From the NCBI RefSeq assembly GCF_905147365.1, contig NC_056418.1, positions 1,022,001 to 1,086,000 on the forward strand: 64,000 bases of DNA, written 5' to 3'. The DNA is from Aricia agestis (Eukaryota; Arthropoda; Insecta; Lepidoptera; Lycaenidae). The translations under genes and the position numbers were made by a program. Shown here in pieces: positions 34,701 through 45,600 of this stretch. A model generated the notes under the pieces. That model was given only the letters and a program-made list of their open reading frames with translations. It was not told the DNA's origin and searched no databases. The number at the start of each line of letters is the position of its first letter. Positions within the stretch are counted from its first letter, which is position 1.

Positions 34701-37325
34701 AGAACACGATCTGCCAAAAGAGAATAAGGAAAAGAAAGAGAAAAATAAAGTGGAACCACTGGAAAAGAGTGAACAAAAGTAAATAAATTCATATTACGAC
34801 ACTCTGATAGATACACAAATGAAAAAAATTGTAACAAAGTGTTTTACCTTTTTTATTTCCAGAATGACAAGGAAAAGTCGGCCAAGTCGGAAAGCTGGAT
34901 ACTGTGAAATGTGTAATACTGATTATGTAGATGCAGCTCTTCATAGACGGTCTCCACACCATTTGGCATTCGTTAGAGATCATACCAACTTCATTGCCCT
35001 GGATTCGCTCATATCTTCTGGAGCAGACGTGGCAACATTCCTCGACAAGGCCACTCCAGTAAACGGGGAGAGGAGGTCCCTTAGAAAACTTTGTAACGGA
35101 GACGCCGAGAAGAAAAGGACAAAGCAATCTCAATCACCAGATTTGAATGGAAGTGTTAGCCCAAAACGTAACGGATTAGAAGAGGAGAGAAAACATAACA
35201 CAAGGTGTAGCAAAAGGACGAGTGAATCCCAACCTTCAGAAGACCGACAGTATTATAAAGTAGTAGGAGTTAGTACAAAACTAAGGTCGAGTGGCGGATT
35301 TGCCAAGCAAAAGGAATCGTCGCCCACTGTCAATGGAACTAAGCCTATAGTCGTTAAATTTAGAAAAGTGCGCAGATCTGAATTGTCCGTTCTCAGCGAC
35401 GAAGCTGAGCAGTTCATGTTCCCTAAGAGAGCGAGTTCTACAAGTTCATCTTCATCAGACGATGATGACAAAGATGACGCGCTACCACTGAAGCGCAAAA
35501 CACCTCCTCAACCGCCACCGTCCATTGAGAGGCAGCGTCAAGCTAGGCCTATAGCACTAAAGGAGGAATCGTCGGAAGAAGATATGTGGCCAGAAGATAA
35601 AAGAAGAAGGAAAAGAAAAGTGCCGCCAGTAGCTAAGCGGTCGCGCAGAGTCTCCAATAAACCGCCACTGCTCGAAGTCGCCATCCAACCCCCTGAACCA
35701 GAGCCTAAAGTCGAGGAGGCGGAAATTCCGCCTTCATTGACCGAGGAGACTCCACAGCCTGAGGCTGAAATTAGTCCCCTTCGAGAGGAGCCTATAGAAA
35801 AATGTATGAAATGGGAGGACGGCAAACTGAAATATACACCAGCTGTGGAGCAACTAGAATTCGCTTTTGAGTCTGTCCCCAAAAGTGAGCCATGGTTTGA
35901 AACATTTAAAAGACAAGATCAAAATAAAGTAGTTGCAAAAAATGTTCCTAGATATTTTGGTAAATATTTTTAAAACTTTTTATTTTCATATATTCATAGA
36001 GTTAAGTATAAAAAATATATTAATTGAATGTTTTCTTTGTTTCAGCATTATACTCCAAATCTCCAAAGTTACCTTACGAAATTGGCCAGTTACCACCACT
36101 GAAGCCAAACTGTTGTCCTCTTAGTGACTTAGTGAAACAACGAGAAGAGAAGCCTGGGCCGTCTCGGTCGTATGGTACTAGGGGAATGAAGAAGGAGAAG
36201 ATGAGAAAACGCACCGCCGCCATTTTAGCTCTCGAGAGTCACCCTCGAAAGTCACCTAGAGAACATGCCTCGACTCTCGCGATACTCGGCTCGGCTGGTC
36301 TGCTGCACAGGAGACGCAACGGCGATGATGCGAAATCGACGGCCTCCGAGGATACGCTAAGTGACACGCACAGTCATCTAAAGATTGAACTTCCACTCCT
36401 ATCAGAAAATCAAGAAGCATCAGAGAGGCTGCAGCAATTTTTATCTGAAGTTTTTGATGACCCCGCAGACCTCGATGTGTGCGATGAGCTGCTCGACAAT
36501 AACACAAATATCATCGTCGGCAAAGATGTCCCAGATGTGTCGAGTTTAGTGTCCGAGTGTGAAGGTTGTGATATCATACGTAATGAGATCGATGCCACCG
36601 TTGCCAGCCAACCGAAGAGCAGAAGGGGAAAATTCAAAAAGAAGAATAAAACTGGGTGGCCTAACAAGAGAAAGACGAAAAAGAATTCTAGCGCAAGCAG
36701 TACAGAAACAGATCTTAAAACTGAAAGTACGGGCAGGTCTTCTATTGAGCCCCCCGATGACGAAACGACGCAAAGCTCCATTAGCGAGGAGGACACCATT
36801 TTATCTGAAACTGAAAAGGATGAGAGTACGGTTATAGAAAAGTCAGATAACGACTCTAGAAATTCAACCGTAGAAACGATGGATGTCGACTCCGAGGGAA
36901 AAGACTCCGAAGATCAACCCTTGAAACATACTCTTAGAAAATCCAAACTAGATCTTAAGAATAGTACAAAAGACGATAAAACTTCATCTCAGTCATCAGA
37001 GGATTCTCAGGACAAAGACGTAAAACAGAAAAAGAAAAAAGGACTAGATAGACTGAGCGATTGGCCCAAGGATGAGGAGCAGTCGAGTAAGCTCACACTA
37101 AGAAAGTCAAAAGTAGAATTAAAGGATAGTGACAAGGATGATGATAAAACATTGTCGAATTCCTCCGAAGAGTCTGAGGATAAGGAGAAATCTAGAAAGA
37201 AGAGAAAGAACTTTGATGGAATGGGTGGGTGGTTACAGCCTATAGTGAGGGTAGCAAGAGTGGATCCTAACGCTGGTCGGAGACTACGGTCGGCAGGCCG
37301 AGTGCGGGGAAGTCGTTTTAGATAG
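31711..37325 (+). CDS. Dbf4: DBF4/chiffon-type regulatory subunit of CDC7 kinase, 7 exons
   Basis: Activator of CDC7 kinase (DDK), which phosphorylates MCM helicase to fire replication origins in the nucleus. Exons: 31711-31750, 31822-31907, 33553-33714, 34454-34560, 34650-34778, 34863-35959, 36046-37325. Phases join to 966 residues. Motif N (BRCT-like) starts with FCFYLDIPDVN in exon 2 and continues with FLSSRVTHVVGEGRA in exon 3. Motif M spans exons 4-5 (SKPYIKIEFLDKACRPIYKEF). Motif C, the DBF4 zinc finger, opens exon 6 (GYCEMCNTDY; Cys189, Cys192, His202, His208). The rest is a long low-complexity region of Ser/Glu/Asp and Lys/Arg tracts with basic nuclear-localisation-like stretches (KRRRKRK), ending in a Gly/Arg-rich tail. 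In Drosophila the chiffon gene also yields a C-terminal product that scaffolds a Gcn5 complex; whether that holds here cannot be told from sequence alone. Confidence 0.93.
32560..33190. other. GC-rich block in DBF4 intron 2, unassigned
   Basis: CpG-rich stretches (GCGGCGCGCGGGGCTCCGCGG at 32583-32603; 32800-32830; 33030-33150) inside an otherwise AT-rich intron. A 79-residue frame at 32945-33184 has no recognisable family. It could be an old element or a regulatory island. Confidence 0.3.
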
Positions 37326-37778
37326 CGTTCGGTTTGTGTTAGAATAAGTGGATGAAAACTTTAAATTTAAAGACATTTAAACTTTGATCTTAAAAACACT
37401 TGTGTCTTCCCATTCTATAATGTGGAATCTACAAATTGACGTACGCAAGTTTTGTAAACTTACAATAGAAATGTTACATGAATATGTATATTATAATTGT
37501 AACTATCACTAATATCAGATTTATTTAAATAGTACTACCCTGTTTATATCACTAAACAAAAACCTACACAAAAACTTAAAAATCATTAGACTTTGTTCCT
37601 TGTAAGTTGTAGGAACTGACAATTCAAATATTTATTTGTAAAGCTACATATGAGATACATTTTAATTTACTAAAGAGGACATTTCAATATATTGCTGTAA
37701 GACATAACTTCCTACTAAGAAATAAGTTGATAAAGTATTGTATTAAAGAGAACAACAGCTTTTGATGTCAGTATAGAA

Positions 37779-38026
37779 CAGTGGTCCCCAACCTTTTTTT
37801 CATGCGGGCCACAAACATGTCTTTGTCTTGGTGTTGCGGGCGCAACAAAAATTTTTAGGGTTAAAAAATAATGTTCTTCAAAATTAATTATTTAAAAGTA
37901 AAAAAAAATCATGTCACTTTCACGACGACTACATTATTTTGCCGGTGGGCGTGAATTTCAAAGTGGTTTAACATTACGCGGGCCACAAAGTCCCAGTGGG
38001 CCGCATCCGCGGGTTGGGGATAGCTG
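37779..38026. mobile_element. 248-bp hAT-type MITE in DBF4 3' UTR
   Basis: Termini CAGTGGTCCCCAACC / GGTTGGGGATAGCTG, flanked by perfect 8-bp GTATAGAA (37771-37778 and 38027-38034). GCGGGCCAC motifs inside both ends. It lies between the DBF4 stop and its poly(A) signal. Confidence 0.9.
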
Positions 38027-38673
38027 GTATAGAACAAAGATACCTTTGTATCTGAGGTAGTTATATGTTGCTGACCTGTGGTTATGTTTTCAGAGCTTAA
38101 TCCTCTTCTTTTGGGGTTGATTTTTTGATTATGATCTCATAATAATAGTCCTAGTAATATCTTAGGTCATTATTTGATGATTTTTCCTAGAAATCAATTT
38201 TAAAAGGATAATTAATTATTCCCAGTTGTATTGAGAATTTTATACTATGTAAGCTAATTTAATTTTCCTTATTTATAGAAGTTTGTTACAATATTTTTAT
38301 TTAAACTGTTTAGGGATCGGTCCCGTGTTTTGTTGTTGTATATTACTAATTATATCTGTTAGTTGTCTCACTTTTAGAAAAGACGAATATCAAACATTTC
38401 ACCATCAAAGTTTCTATACACTAAAACCATAATATTTATCTCCTCAAGAATTATTATTGATCTGTATAAACTTCAAAAGTAGTGCACCATTATGTGTCTA
38501 AATAATGTAAATAGTATATTTTGTAATATATTAAAATATTATGTAGAAGTTGTCGTGCGTAAGTGAGGTGCATTTATGTTGAGCTTAGTGTGTAAATAAT
38601 GTTTTCTTTTGTATGCTTAGTTATTACTTTTTATTATTATTTGGATGAAAGTTGTTAAATGTAAAACTTCGTC

Positions 38674-38679
38674 AATAAA
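38674..38679 (+). terminator. AATAAA polyadenylation signal of DBF4
   Basis: Canonical hexamer about 1.35 kb after the DBF4 stop and about 0.5 kb from the convergent acyl carrier protein stop, so it would end DBF4 before the opposing gene. Confidence 0.5.
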
Positions 38680-39192
38680 GTTAAGAAATCCTATTCTTGC
38701 ATTTTCAATTACATAAGTACTAAAAACATTTGTAAGCTATGCTTGATCAAAGTTATTTATAAGTTTACCTCAATTATATTAGGTACGAAAATGTCTTATT
38801 ATCACTTGATATTCTAACTGCACTGATTTTGATAAAATTTGTTTAGGAGATTCTGTAAGCCTCAGGAAAAACAAAAAACCAGTTCCAGTGCAAAATAAGG
38901 TGCAGGCTATGCAGGTAACTTCTTGTATATATTATTCAGAAGAAAAAATGCTACTGACAATAATTGAATCACAGATATTATAATATAATTTTAGCATACA
39001 TTGAAATAACAATTTATATAAAAAATAAAAAACACATCATCTAATCTAACAGGCATATAATTAAAAACAATGTACATTTGCCGACCCCATACATTTTCTT
39101 TTGTGGATTGTAAGTAGTAAGGAAATAAACAGACTTAAGTCTAACTGATGGCTGAGTGTCTACAGTAACTGAGATTTGTCTGTTACATCAGA

Positions 39193-40164
39193 TTATTCAA
39201 AAACATCTTCCTTGTCTGCAATGTACTGGACAATATCTTTGGGTCGCACTAATCTCTCAGCATCAGAATCGGGAATTTCAAAACCAAACTCATCCTCCAT
39301 CGCCATTATGACCTCCACATGGTCCAAGGAGTCTAGACCCAAGTCATTAATAAAGTGTGAATCTAGGGTGAGCTGAAACAAAGAAGTAAGGTTATAAACA
39401 GTTTTACCATGCTATTTCGATCCATGAACTCTAAAGTGATATCATCTGGACTTTTAATTATTTATATGTTAAAACATACAAACTGATTATTTGAATACTG
39501 GCCTAAATTAGAAGTACTTAATACATTTTTTAACAAAAATCTACCTTCTCAGGAACAATTTTATCATATAGTTGCAATACTAGAAGCACCCTACTACGAA
39601 TAAGTTCGAGTGTTAGCGGAGGCCCGTGGCTGTAGTTCCGAACACCGAACTTCGGCTTCTGAAACAAAGTTATCAATAATAAAAAATAGGTACCTGACTA
39701 GCACTCAGTTTGTCGAAAGCTTTGCACACTTTCAGGACTCGCTCCTCTATTTGCTGTTGCGTTATCTTAACTGTAGTGTCGATGGTCGCGAATTGCCGAG
39801 CATTTATCACCTAAACATTACAGTAGTAGTACGTTATGCAATAACAAGAGGTTTAGGTTATTAAACTGTACATTGATCTTATTTTCAAAATTTTGTGTAT
39901 AATATAAATTTAAACATTTTAACATACAAATTTATAATAAAATATCGATACAAACAGGTAGTAAACGAGATAAAAATAAGAAAATCGCAAAGAACTTACC
40001 CCATTTTGTAAGTGGTTATTGTATACTTTGCTTATTGTTTTAATCGTTCGGAACTTTTGTTGTAATGCAACGGTAGATAGTCTGCATACTACCGGTGTTT
40101 TATATGCTGAGGAAGTCCTCAGCAAACCGTTAAATGCTGTTCGCACTAGATTTACGGCAGCCAT
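39193..40164 (-). CDS. NDUFAB1: Mitochondrial acyl carrier protein (complex I subunit), 3 exons in each isoform
   Basis: Mitochondrial ACP carries acyl intermediates on 4'-phosphopantetheine for type II fatty acid and lipoate synthesis, and is a subunit of respiratory complex I and of the iron-sulfur assembly complex. Minus-strand exons: 40164-40000 (55 residues: start plus a basic, Arg/Ser/Thr-rich mitochondrial presequence), then one middle exon, 39810-39694 (39 residues, ITQQQIEERVLKV) or 39658-39545 (see the separate entry), then 39372-39193 (59 residues and stop). All junctions are phase 0. Exon 3 holds the phosphopantetheine site DLGLDSLDHVEV (Ser109 in the 153-residue form, Ser108 in the 152-residue form) followed by the conserved MAMEDEFGFEIPD. 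The ATG at 40164 starts MAAVNLV. An in-frame ATG exists at 40233 but would add an unlikely leader. The gene is tail-to-tail with DBF4. Confidence 0.95.
39545..39658 (-). other. NDUFAB1: Alternative (mutually exclusive) second exon of mitochondrial ACP
   Basis: Read on the minus strand, TTTCAG precedes and GTAGAT follows a 114-nt phase-0 open exon coding 38 residues, including NYSHGPPLTL and VLLVLQLYDKIVPEK. This matches the mammalian/insect ACP segment of the type PPLTLxxIxxRVLxVLxLYDKI better than the other middle exon does. It lies only 35 bp from exon 2a (39694-39810). Both code the same helix-I portion, so using both together would duplicate it. Mutually exclusive splicing at this place is, as far as I recall, described for Drosophila mtacp1. 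Confidence 0.85.
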
Positions 40165-41092
40165 TTTCGCTAAAAATTCAACTTCCAAGCACGACAAAAT
40201 ATGAACGAAGAAAATTTTATTGACGGGTGACAACTGTTTTTTTTATGAACGATGAAACAGCGATGAGATCACGATATAAATCTTTTGCATTCTAGATAAA
40301 ATTATTCTACAAAAGTGAAAGATCTACAAAAGGTGAAAGTGAGAATTAACTTCCATTCAGAGTTAACGTTTGGTTACCGTACTTTACCCTAAATAAAATT
40401 TTATCAATGAATAAGGAATCCTAACGTTTATAACTGCTGATCCACACTCGCGCGCGACAGCACGCCGCGAACCGCGGCGCGGATCGCGCCTAATGCCAAA
40501 TCTACACTAATCTACACTCGCAAAGTTCGTGACATGTCCGCAGTGAAGTTTGCGCTCTTAAGCCGTATTTATCTTACTCTATATTATAAACATAATAAAA
40601 ATTTATAAATGAGCTATCTAACACTAAATTTTTTTTATCGGACCAATAGTTCCTGTGATTAACGTGTTCAATCAAAGAAATAAATATTTTTTAAATCGCT
40701 TGACAAAATCGAATCTTGATCTAAATGACTATGAAAATTACCAATGGGTATAGACTCATAATCATGGGATGCATAACTTTATATGGTATAATATGGTAGT
40801 GATGATGAATGTAATTTGCATAGTAGCATATTCTTTCCGTTTTTAAAGCAATGCAAAGGAGTTCTCTCAGCACCTTCCCAATCTAATCATGGTATACCTT
40901 GGTGCAAAATCTTACTTGTTGATTGCATATGCTTAGACTACTTCCCACGAAACCGAAGTCACCACATGTTTCCATATAAATTTTAAGGAGTTCCCTCGAT
41001 TAGTCATGGCTCCCAGCATCAGAACACCACTTTTGTGAGTATAGTACCAAATTGGGATGATACTCTGTACGCCAAAAGAAAAATTTTGAAAA
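40165..41092. other. Head-to-head intergenic region (ACP side)
   Basis: Contains the presumed ACP promoter. A CG-rich patch at 40447-40490 (CGCGCGCGACAGCACGCCGC) resembles the repeats at 41591-41790. No gene seen. Confidence 0.3.
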
Positions 41093-41139
41093 ACATAACA
41101 CCTCGCCCATTTTGAAAGTCAGTTAAAAGTTATTATTTT

Positions 41140-41210
<71 letters not shown>

Positions 41211-41277
41211 CACATACACACACAACACATAGGCTACAATTTTAACTGACTTTCAAAATGGGCGAGGTGTTATGTTC
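41093..41277. repeat. Palindrome with a long (TA)n centre
   Basis: Arms AACATAACACCTCGCCCATT ... (about 38 bp) at 41093-41132 and 41239-41277, with (TA)n at about 41144-41209 between them. Confidence 0.9.
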
Positions 41278-41357
41278 GTTTTTTTATATTCAACGATTAC
41301 TCCGCCGTTTGTGAACCTAAAAATATATATATAAATATTAATAATAAAAATAAAAAA

Positions 41358-41361
<4 letters not shown>

Positions 41362-41439
<78 letters not shown>
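41362..41439. repeat. (AT)n microsatellite followed by (ATT)n
   Basis: About 78 bp of pure AT dinucleotides, then (TTA)n to about 41457. The minus-strand frame here is a microsatellite artefact. Confidence 0.95.
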
Positions 41440-41441
<2 letters not shown>

Positions 41442-41590
41442 ATTATTATTATTATTAAAGTAGGATTAATTATATTCTGTTCACTAAACAATGCCGGCAT
41501 GTCTTGTATGGCAAAAGCCCTTATTAAAATAAAAATTAAAAAAAATCTCTTTGTCGCGGGACAGAAAACCGACAACAATCGGGGAACGGG

Positions 41591-41790
41591 CCGCGAAGTG
41601 CGAAACATATGCGAATCGGATCTCTCACTCATGCTTCGCAGGAATTTCGCGGCGTCGCGCACAGTTCGCGCGCGAATGTGGATGCGGTCGGAGAACCAGC
41701 CGCGAAGTGCGAAAAATATGCGAATCGGATCCACACTCACGTTTCGCGGAAATTCCGCGGCGTCGCGCGCGAGTGGGGATCGGGCTTTTT
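41591..41790. repeat. Tandem repeat, period about 109 bp, CpG-rich
   Basis: Unit 1 from 41591 and unit 2 from 41700 (CCGCGAAGTGCGAAA...ATATGCGAATCGGATC). CGCGGCGTCGCGCGCGAG in each. All reading frames across it come from the repeat. Confidence 0.85.
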
Positions 41791-41804
41791 ATCTGTGTAA
41801 AAAA

Positions 41805-42524
41805 TAGTGATGGGACTCGAATCAAAATTGAGTATTGGAATCACCACGAAAATAATCGAATCGTGATTCGAATCAACCTTTGATTCGAATAGACTGTTGA
41901 TTCGAATCAAATCTTTAATTCGAATAGATTGTTGATTCAAATCAAATCCTTATTCGAATCACGATTTAAATCAATAATCATACAGAAATACATAATTACA
42001 ACGAAATGAAGCTGTATATTTATCATTCTGTCTGTGTCTGCTACGCTTTCACGCATAAACCACCGAATCGTTTTCGATAGGAGTTACTATAGACCTTTGG
42101 AAAGGACATAAGCTACTTCTTTTATTCCACTGCTGGGAACTATATCACGTGTAGCCAACGAGTGCGCAAAGCTAGCACCTTACGGCCGTTTTCAATAACG
42201 TATCTACAGTTAAAGATAGATAGCTATCCTCGATCAACAGTAAGCTGCTATCTATACGTAATTTGCGTTTCATAATCAACGATAGGCCCAATGAGAGCTC
42301 GCGTCTCTATAATCGCACTGAACATTACCTTATATGGTACTAATCTTTCGCGGGGCGTTGCATTGACGTGATTCGAATCAGCTCGTGGAGTTGAATCAGC
42401 TCGTGAATTCAAATCAGCTCGTGGATTCGAATCAACTCGACAATTAGAATCAATTTAAAAACTGACTCGAAACGAGATATAAATGTCATGATTCGAATCA
42501 AATGTGATTTGAGTCCCATCACTA
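41805..42524. mobile_element. 720-bp hAT-type element upstream of HID1
   Basis: Termini TAGTGATGGGACTC / GAGTCCCATCACTA with perfect 8-bp target duplication GTAAAAAA at 41797-41804 and 42525-42532. The interior carries two clusters of TGATTCGAATCA-like units, with a Helitron-like fragment (about 42030-42130) between. No transposase. It ends 146 bp before the HID1 start codon. Confidence 0.9.
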
Positions 42525-42670
42525 GTAAAAAAGGTGATGATTGGTGTCATAACTCATAACAGCTGTCAAAAATTTGTCTTATGTCAAATTGTCATAGTGA
42601 TTTTGTTTGTGTGTACGTATGTTGGAAATGATTTGATTTTAATTTATTTTTCGAAAGAAAACTCGTAGAA

Positions 42671-45600
42671 ATGGGAAATGCGGATACCAAGTTAAATTTC
42701 CGAAAAGCTGTAGTTCAGCTGACATCAAAATCTCAGGTCAGACCATTTATAATCGCCCACACAAATGGTGTTCACGTACCTCGTATTGATTAAAAATATA
42801 TTTTCAGCCTGTCGATGCGTCTGATGATAGTTTCTGGGATCAGTTCTGGTCGGAGAGTGTGACTAACGTTCAAGATGTGTTTGCCCTGGTTCCCGGGGCC
42901 GAGATCCGCGCCCTGCGCGAGGAGTCACCGAATAATCTTGCCACTCTCGTGTACAAAGCTGTTGAGAAATTAGCTAAGATAGTAGACAACAGTTGCCGCA
43001 CGCAGCGAGAACAACAAACTGGTGAGTAATTTTGTTCTGTTCGTGTAATCTATAAAAGGTAATGTTCTAATGACACTGCAACATTAACATTTGATAAGAA
43101 TTACTACTACTACTACTCATATTTTTTAAGAACGTTTAAGAAAGTGTGTAAGCATTTTTCCTTGAATAAATTTTTTGTTTGATTTAGGTACTTAATTCCT
43201 TCTTAAAACCTTCAACCAACAAGGGAAATTGTTTTATCAAAAATATAATTCATCAAAATTGAGCTTGCATATTCTTTATATTCTGTAGTATCTTTGCGTA
43301 CAAGTTTTTTTTAAATCGCTCCGTTTTGGGCTAATTTTATTATATAATACAACTATATATAGTTATAATTATTAATTTGTAAATTTCACAGCATTAAACT
43401 GCGAGTTATAATTATTAATTTGTAAATTTCACAGCATTAAACTGCGCCAGGCTTCTAACACGTCTCTTACCGTACATGCTGGAGGAACCGGAGTGGCACA
43501 GTTTTTTCTGGTCCTCCTTGCCTCCAGCATCAGAAAGTGAATCTGGCACACCTCTAGCACAGTCACTTATTAATGCTATATGTGTGAGTATTTTAGTGGT
43601 TGTTTTAACAATAAATGTTTTATAATAAAGGGAGATAGGCCTGGAGATACTGACACAAAATTCTTGGTCATTGTACCAGTATGGCGGTTTTACAGGGGTA
43701 TAATTACATAAAGGCCAAAAGGAAAATGATGGTCATAGCACTCGCACTGGCAGCCCAAACGCGTAGGCGTTAATCGAACGTGTCGGAAAAATAACGAGTG
43801 TCGAACGATTTGTTCCACAAAAATGCTTGTATTTTTAGATAGTCGAAAAAAAATAAGTAGGCGAAAGCGTAATGCCATACTTGTCAGGTGCGGCTTACAG
43901 CCCGCCATGTAGACTTTTTGAAAATATTTGTTTCAAATATATTCAGTTTAATTTTAATTTATGTAAAATTAAATTAATTATTTCAGGATCTGTTATTCTG
44001 CCCAGACTTTACTGTGGTGAGCACCAAACGATCAGGCCCTGTGAGTATGACTTGTATAATTGTATTCTTACTTGTAGTATTTAACCCCCGACAAAAAAGA
44101 GGGGCGTTATAATATACATTGATTATGGTCATCCTACTACGTCTATCTGTTTCTATTTGCTCAATAATCTCAAAAACTATGAATCAAACTAGCACAATGC
44201 AGACAGAAGGAGAAGGATAATTTTACCACTATAGCAACCAAAATATTATGTTGACTAAAACCAGAAGAAACCTAAGCACAAAAATAAGAAAAGTATTATT
44301 ACTAGAAAAAAAATGCTTTATAAAAAAAAATTGCCCAATATAATGAAGATATCCTTCGCCAATTGCCACCTATAATATATTTGTTTTTTTTTTTGTTGCG
44401 GTTGTCAGGAGCGCGCCGAGGAGCTGTCATCGTTGGACAGCTGCGAGTACATATGGGCGGGGGGCGTGGGGTTTGCGCGGTCGCCGCCGAGGTGCGCGCA
44501 GCACGAGGCGGCGCGGACGGAGCTGCTACGGCTGCTGTTGACGTGCTGCAGTGAGACCATCTACCGACCACCGAGTAACGCCGCGACGCATCATAACAAG
44601 TGGATCGCGTGAGTTGCTTTTACTAGTAAGCCATATTATGAGGTAAGTATTTTATCTCCAATATTTTCTCCATAGCAGTAACTTGTCAAATGCAAAATAG
44701 GGTGTCATTTTAATCTAACTGGATTGATATTTGATTTAGCAAAAAACACAATTATGTTTTAGATTTTATTAAAATTAAGCTCGCAATTTCTTTCAGCATT
44801 TTCCGCTATCTTCTCTCTCCCTCCAATAGTTACAGATTTGCACTGCTCTACCTACTTCACCTGCTCCACTTATACTTTTTGCTTTAGAATGAACAACACT
44901 TTAATTTACTTGTAAACAAAATATTTAAAAAAATAATCTTGAAAATAGTAATTTCAGAATGTCTAGGTGCAAAATATTTACCACTGGTTTGCGAACTAGC
45001 CCGGCGTAAAGACGCGGCGTCATTATAATTAGTGTCTCTACAGCTACCTCACGAGTCCGGAGAACCGTCACGCGCTGCCGCTGTTCACGTCGCTGCTGAA
45101 CACCGTGTGCTCGTACGACCCCGTCGGCCTGGGGCTGCCCTACAACCACCTGCTGTTCGCCGACACCCTGGAGCCGCTAGTGGAGGTATACTAACACTTG
45201 ACGACGTCCGTGGCTCAGTGGTTGAGCGCGTGGTACCACAAGCCCGGGGTCACGGGCTCGAATGACGCGACGGAACAAAGAGTTTTTAAAGTTCTTGCCG
45301 GTGGCTTTATCCAGTTATGCCACAAGATCTGTGTATTTTTATGTTACTTGAAATTTTACATTGAAATATAAAATTGTTATTGCAGGTTTCTCTCCAAGTG
45401 CTGATCGTCACATTGGATCACGATACTAATAATGCAGTCAGTGAAGACTCTGATGAGGTAAATCCCTTTATTGATTTATTTTTGTTCAATCCTGATGGGA
45501 TTTAACAAAAGTAAATATGTTTAAAATAATGTATAGTCTGTCAAAAAAGTGAAGAAATTGAAAAGTGGCAACATCGTAGTGTCATCCCTTTCAAATCAAT

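Noticed and set aside
36256..36799. Minus-strand frames of 83-129 residues opposite DBF4 exon 7
   Set aside because: Antisense shadows of the low-complexity DBF4 coding exon; no independent motifs or splice structure.
41297..41740. 147-residue minus-strand frame with an Ile/Tyr run
   Set aside because: Translation of the (AT)n microsatellite and the 109-bp tandem repeat.
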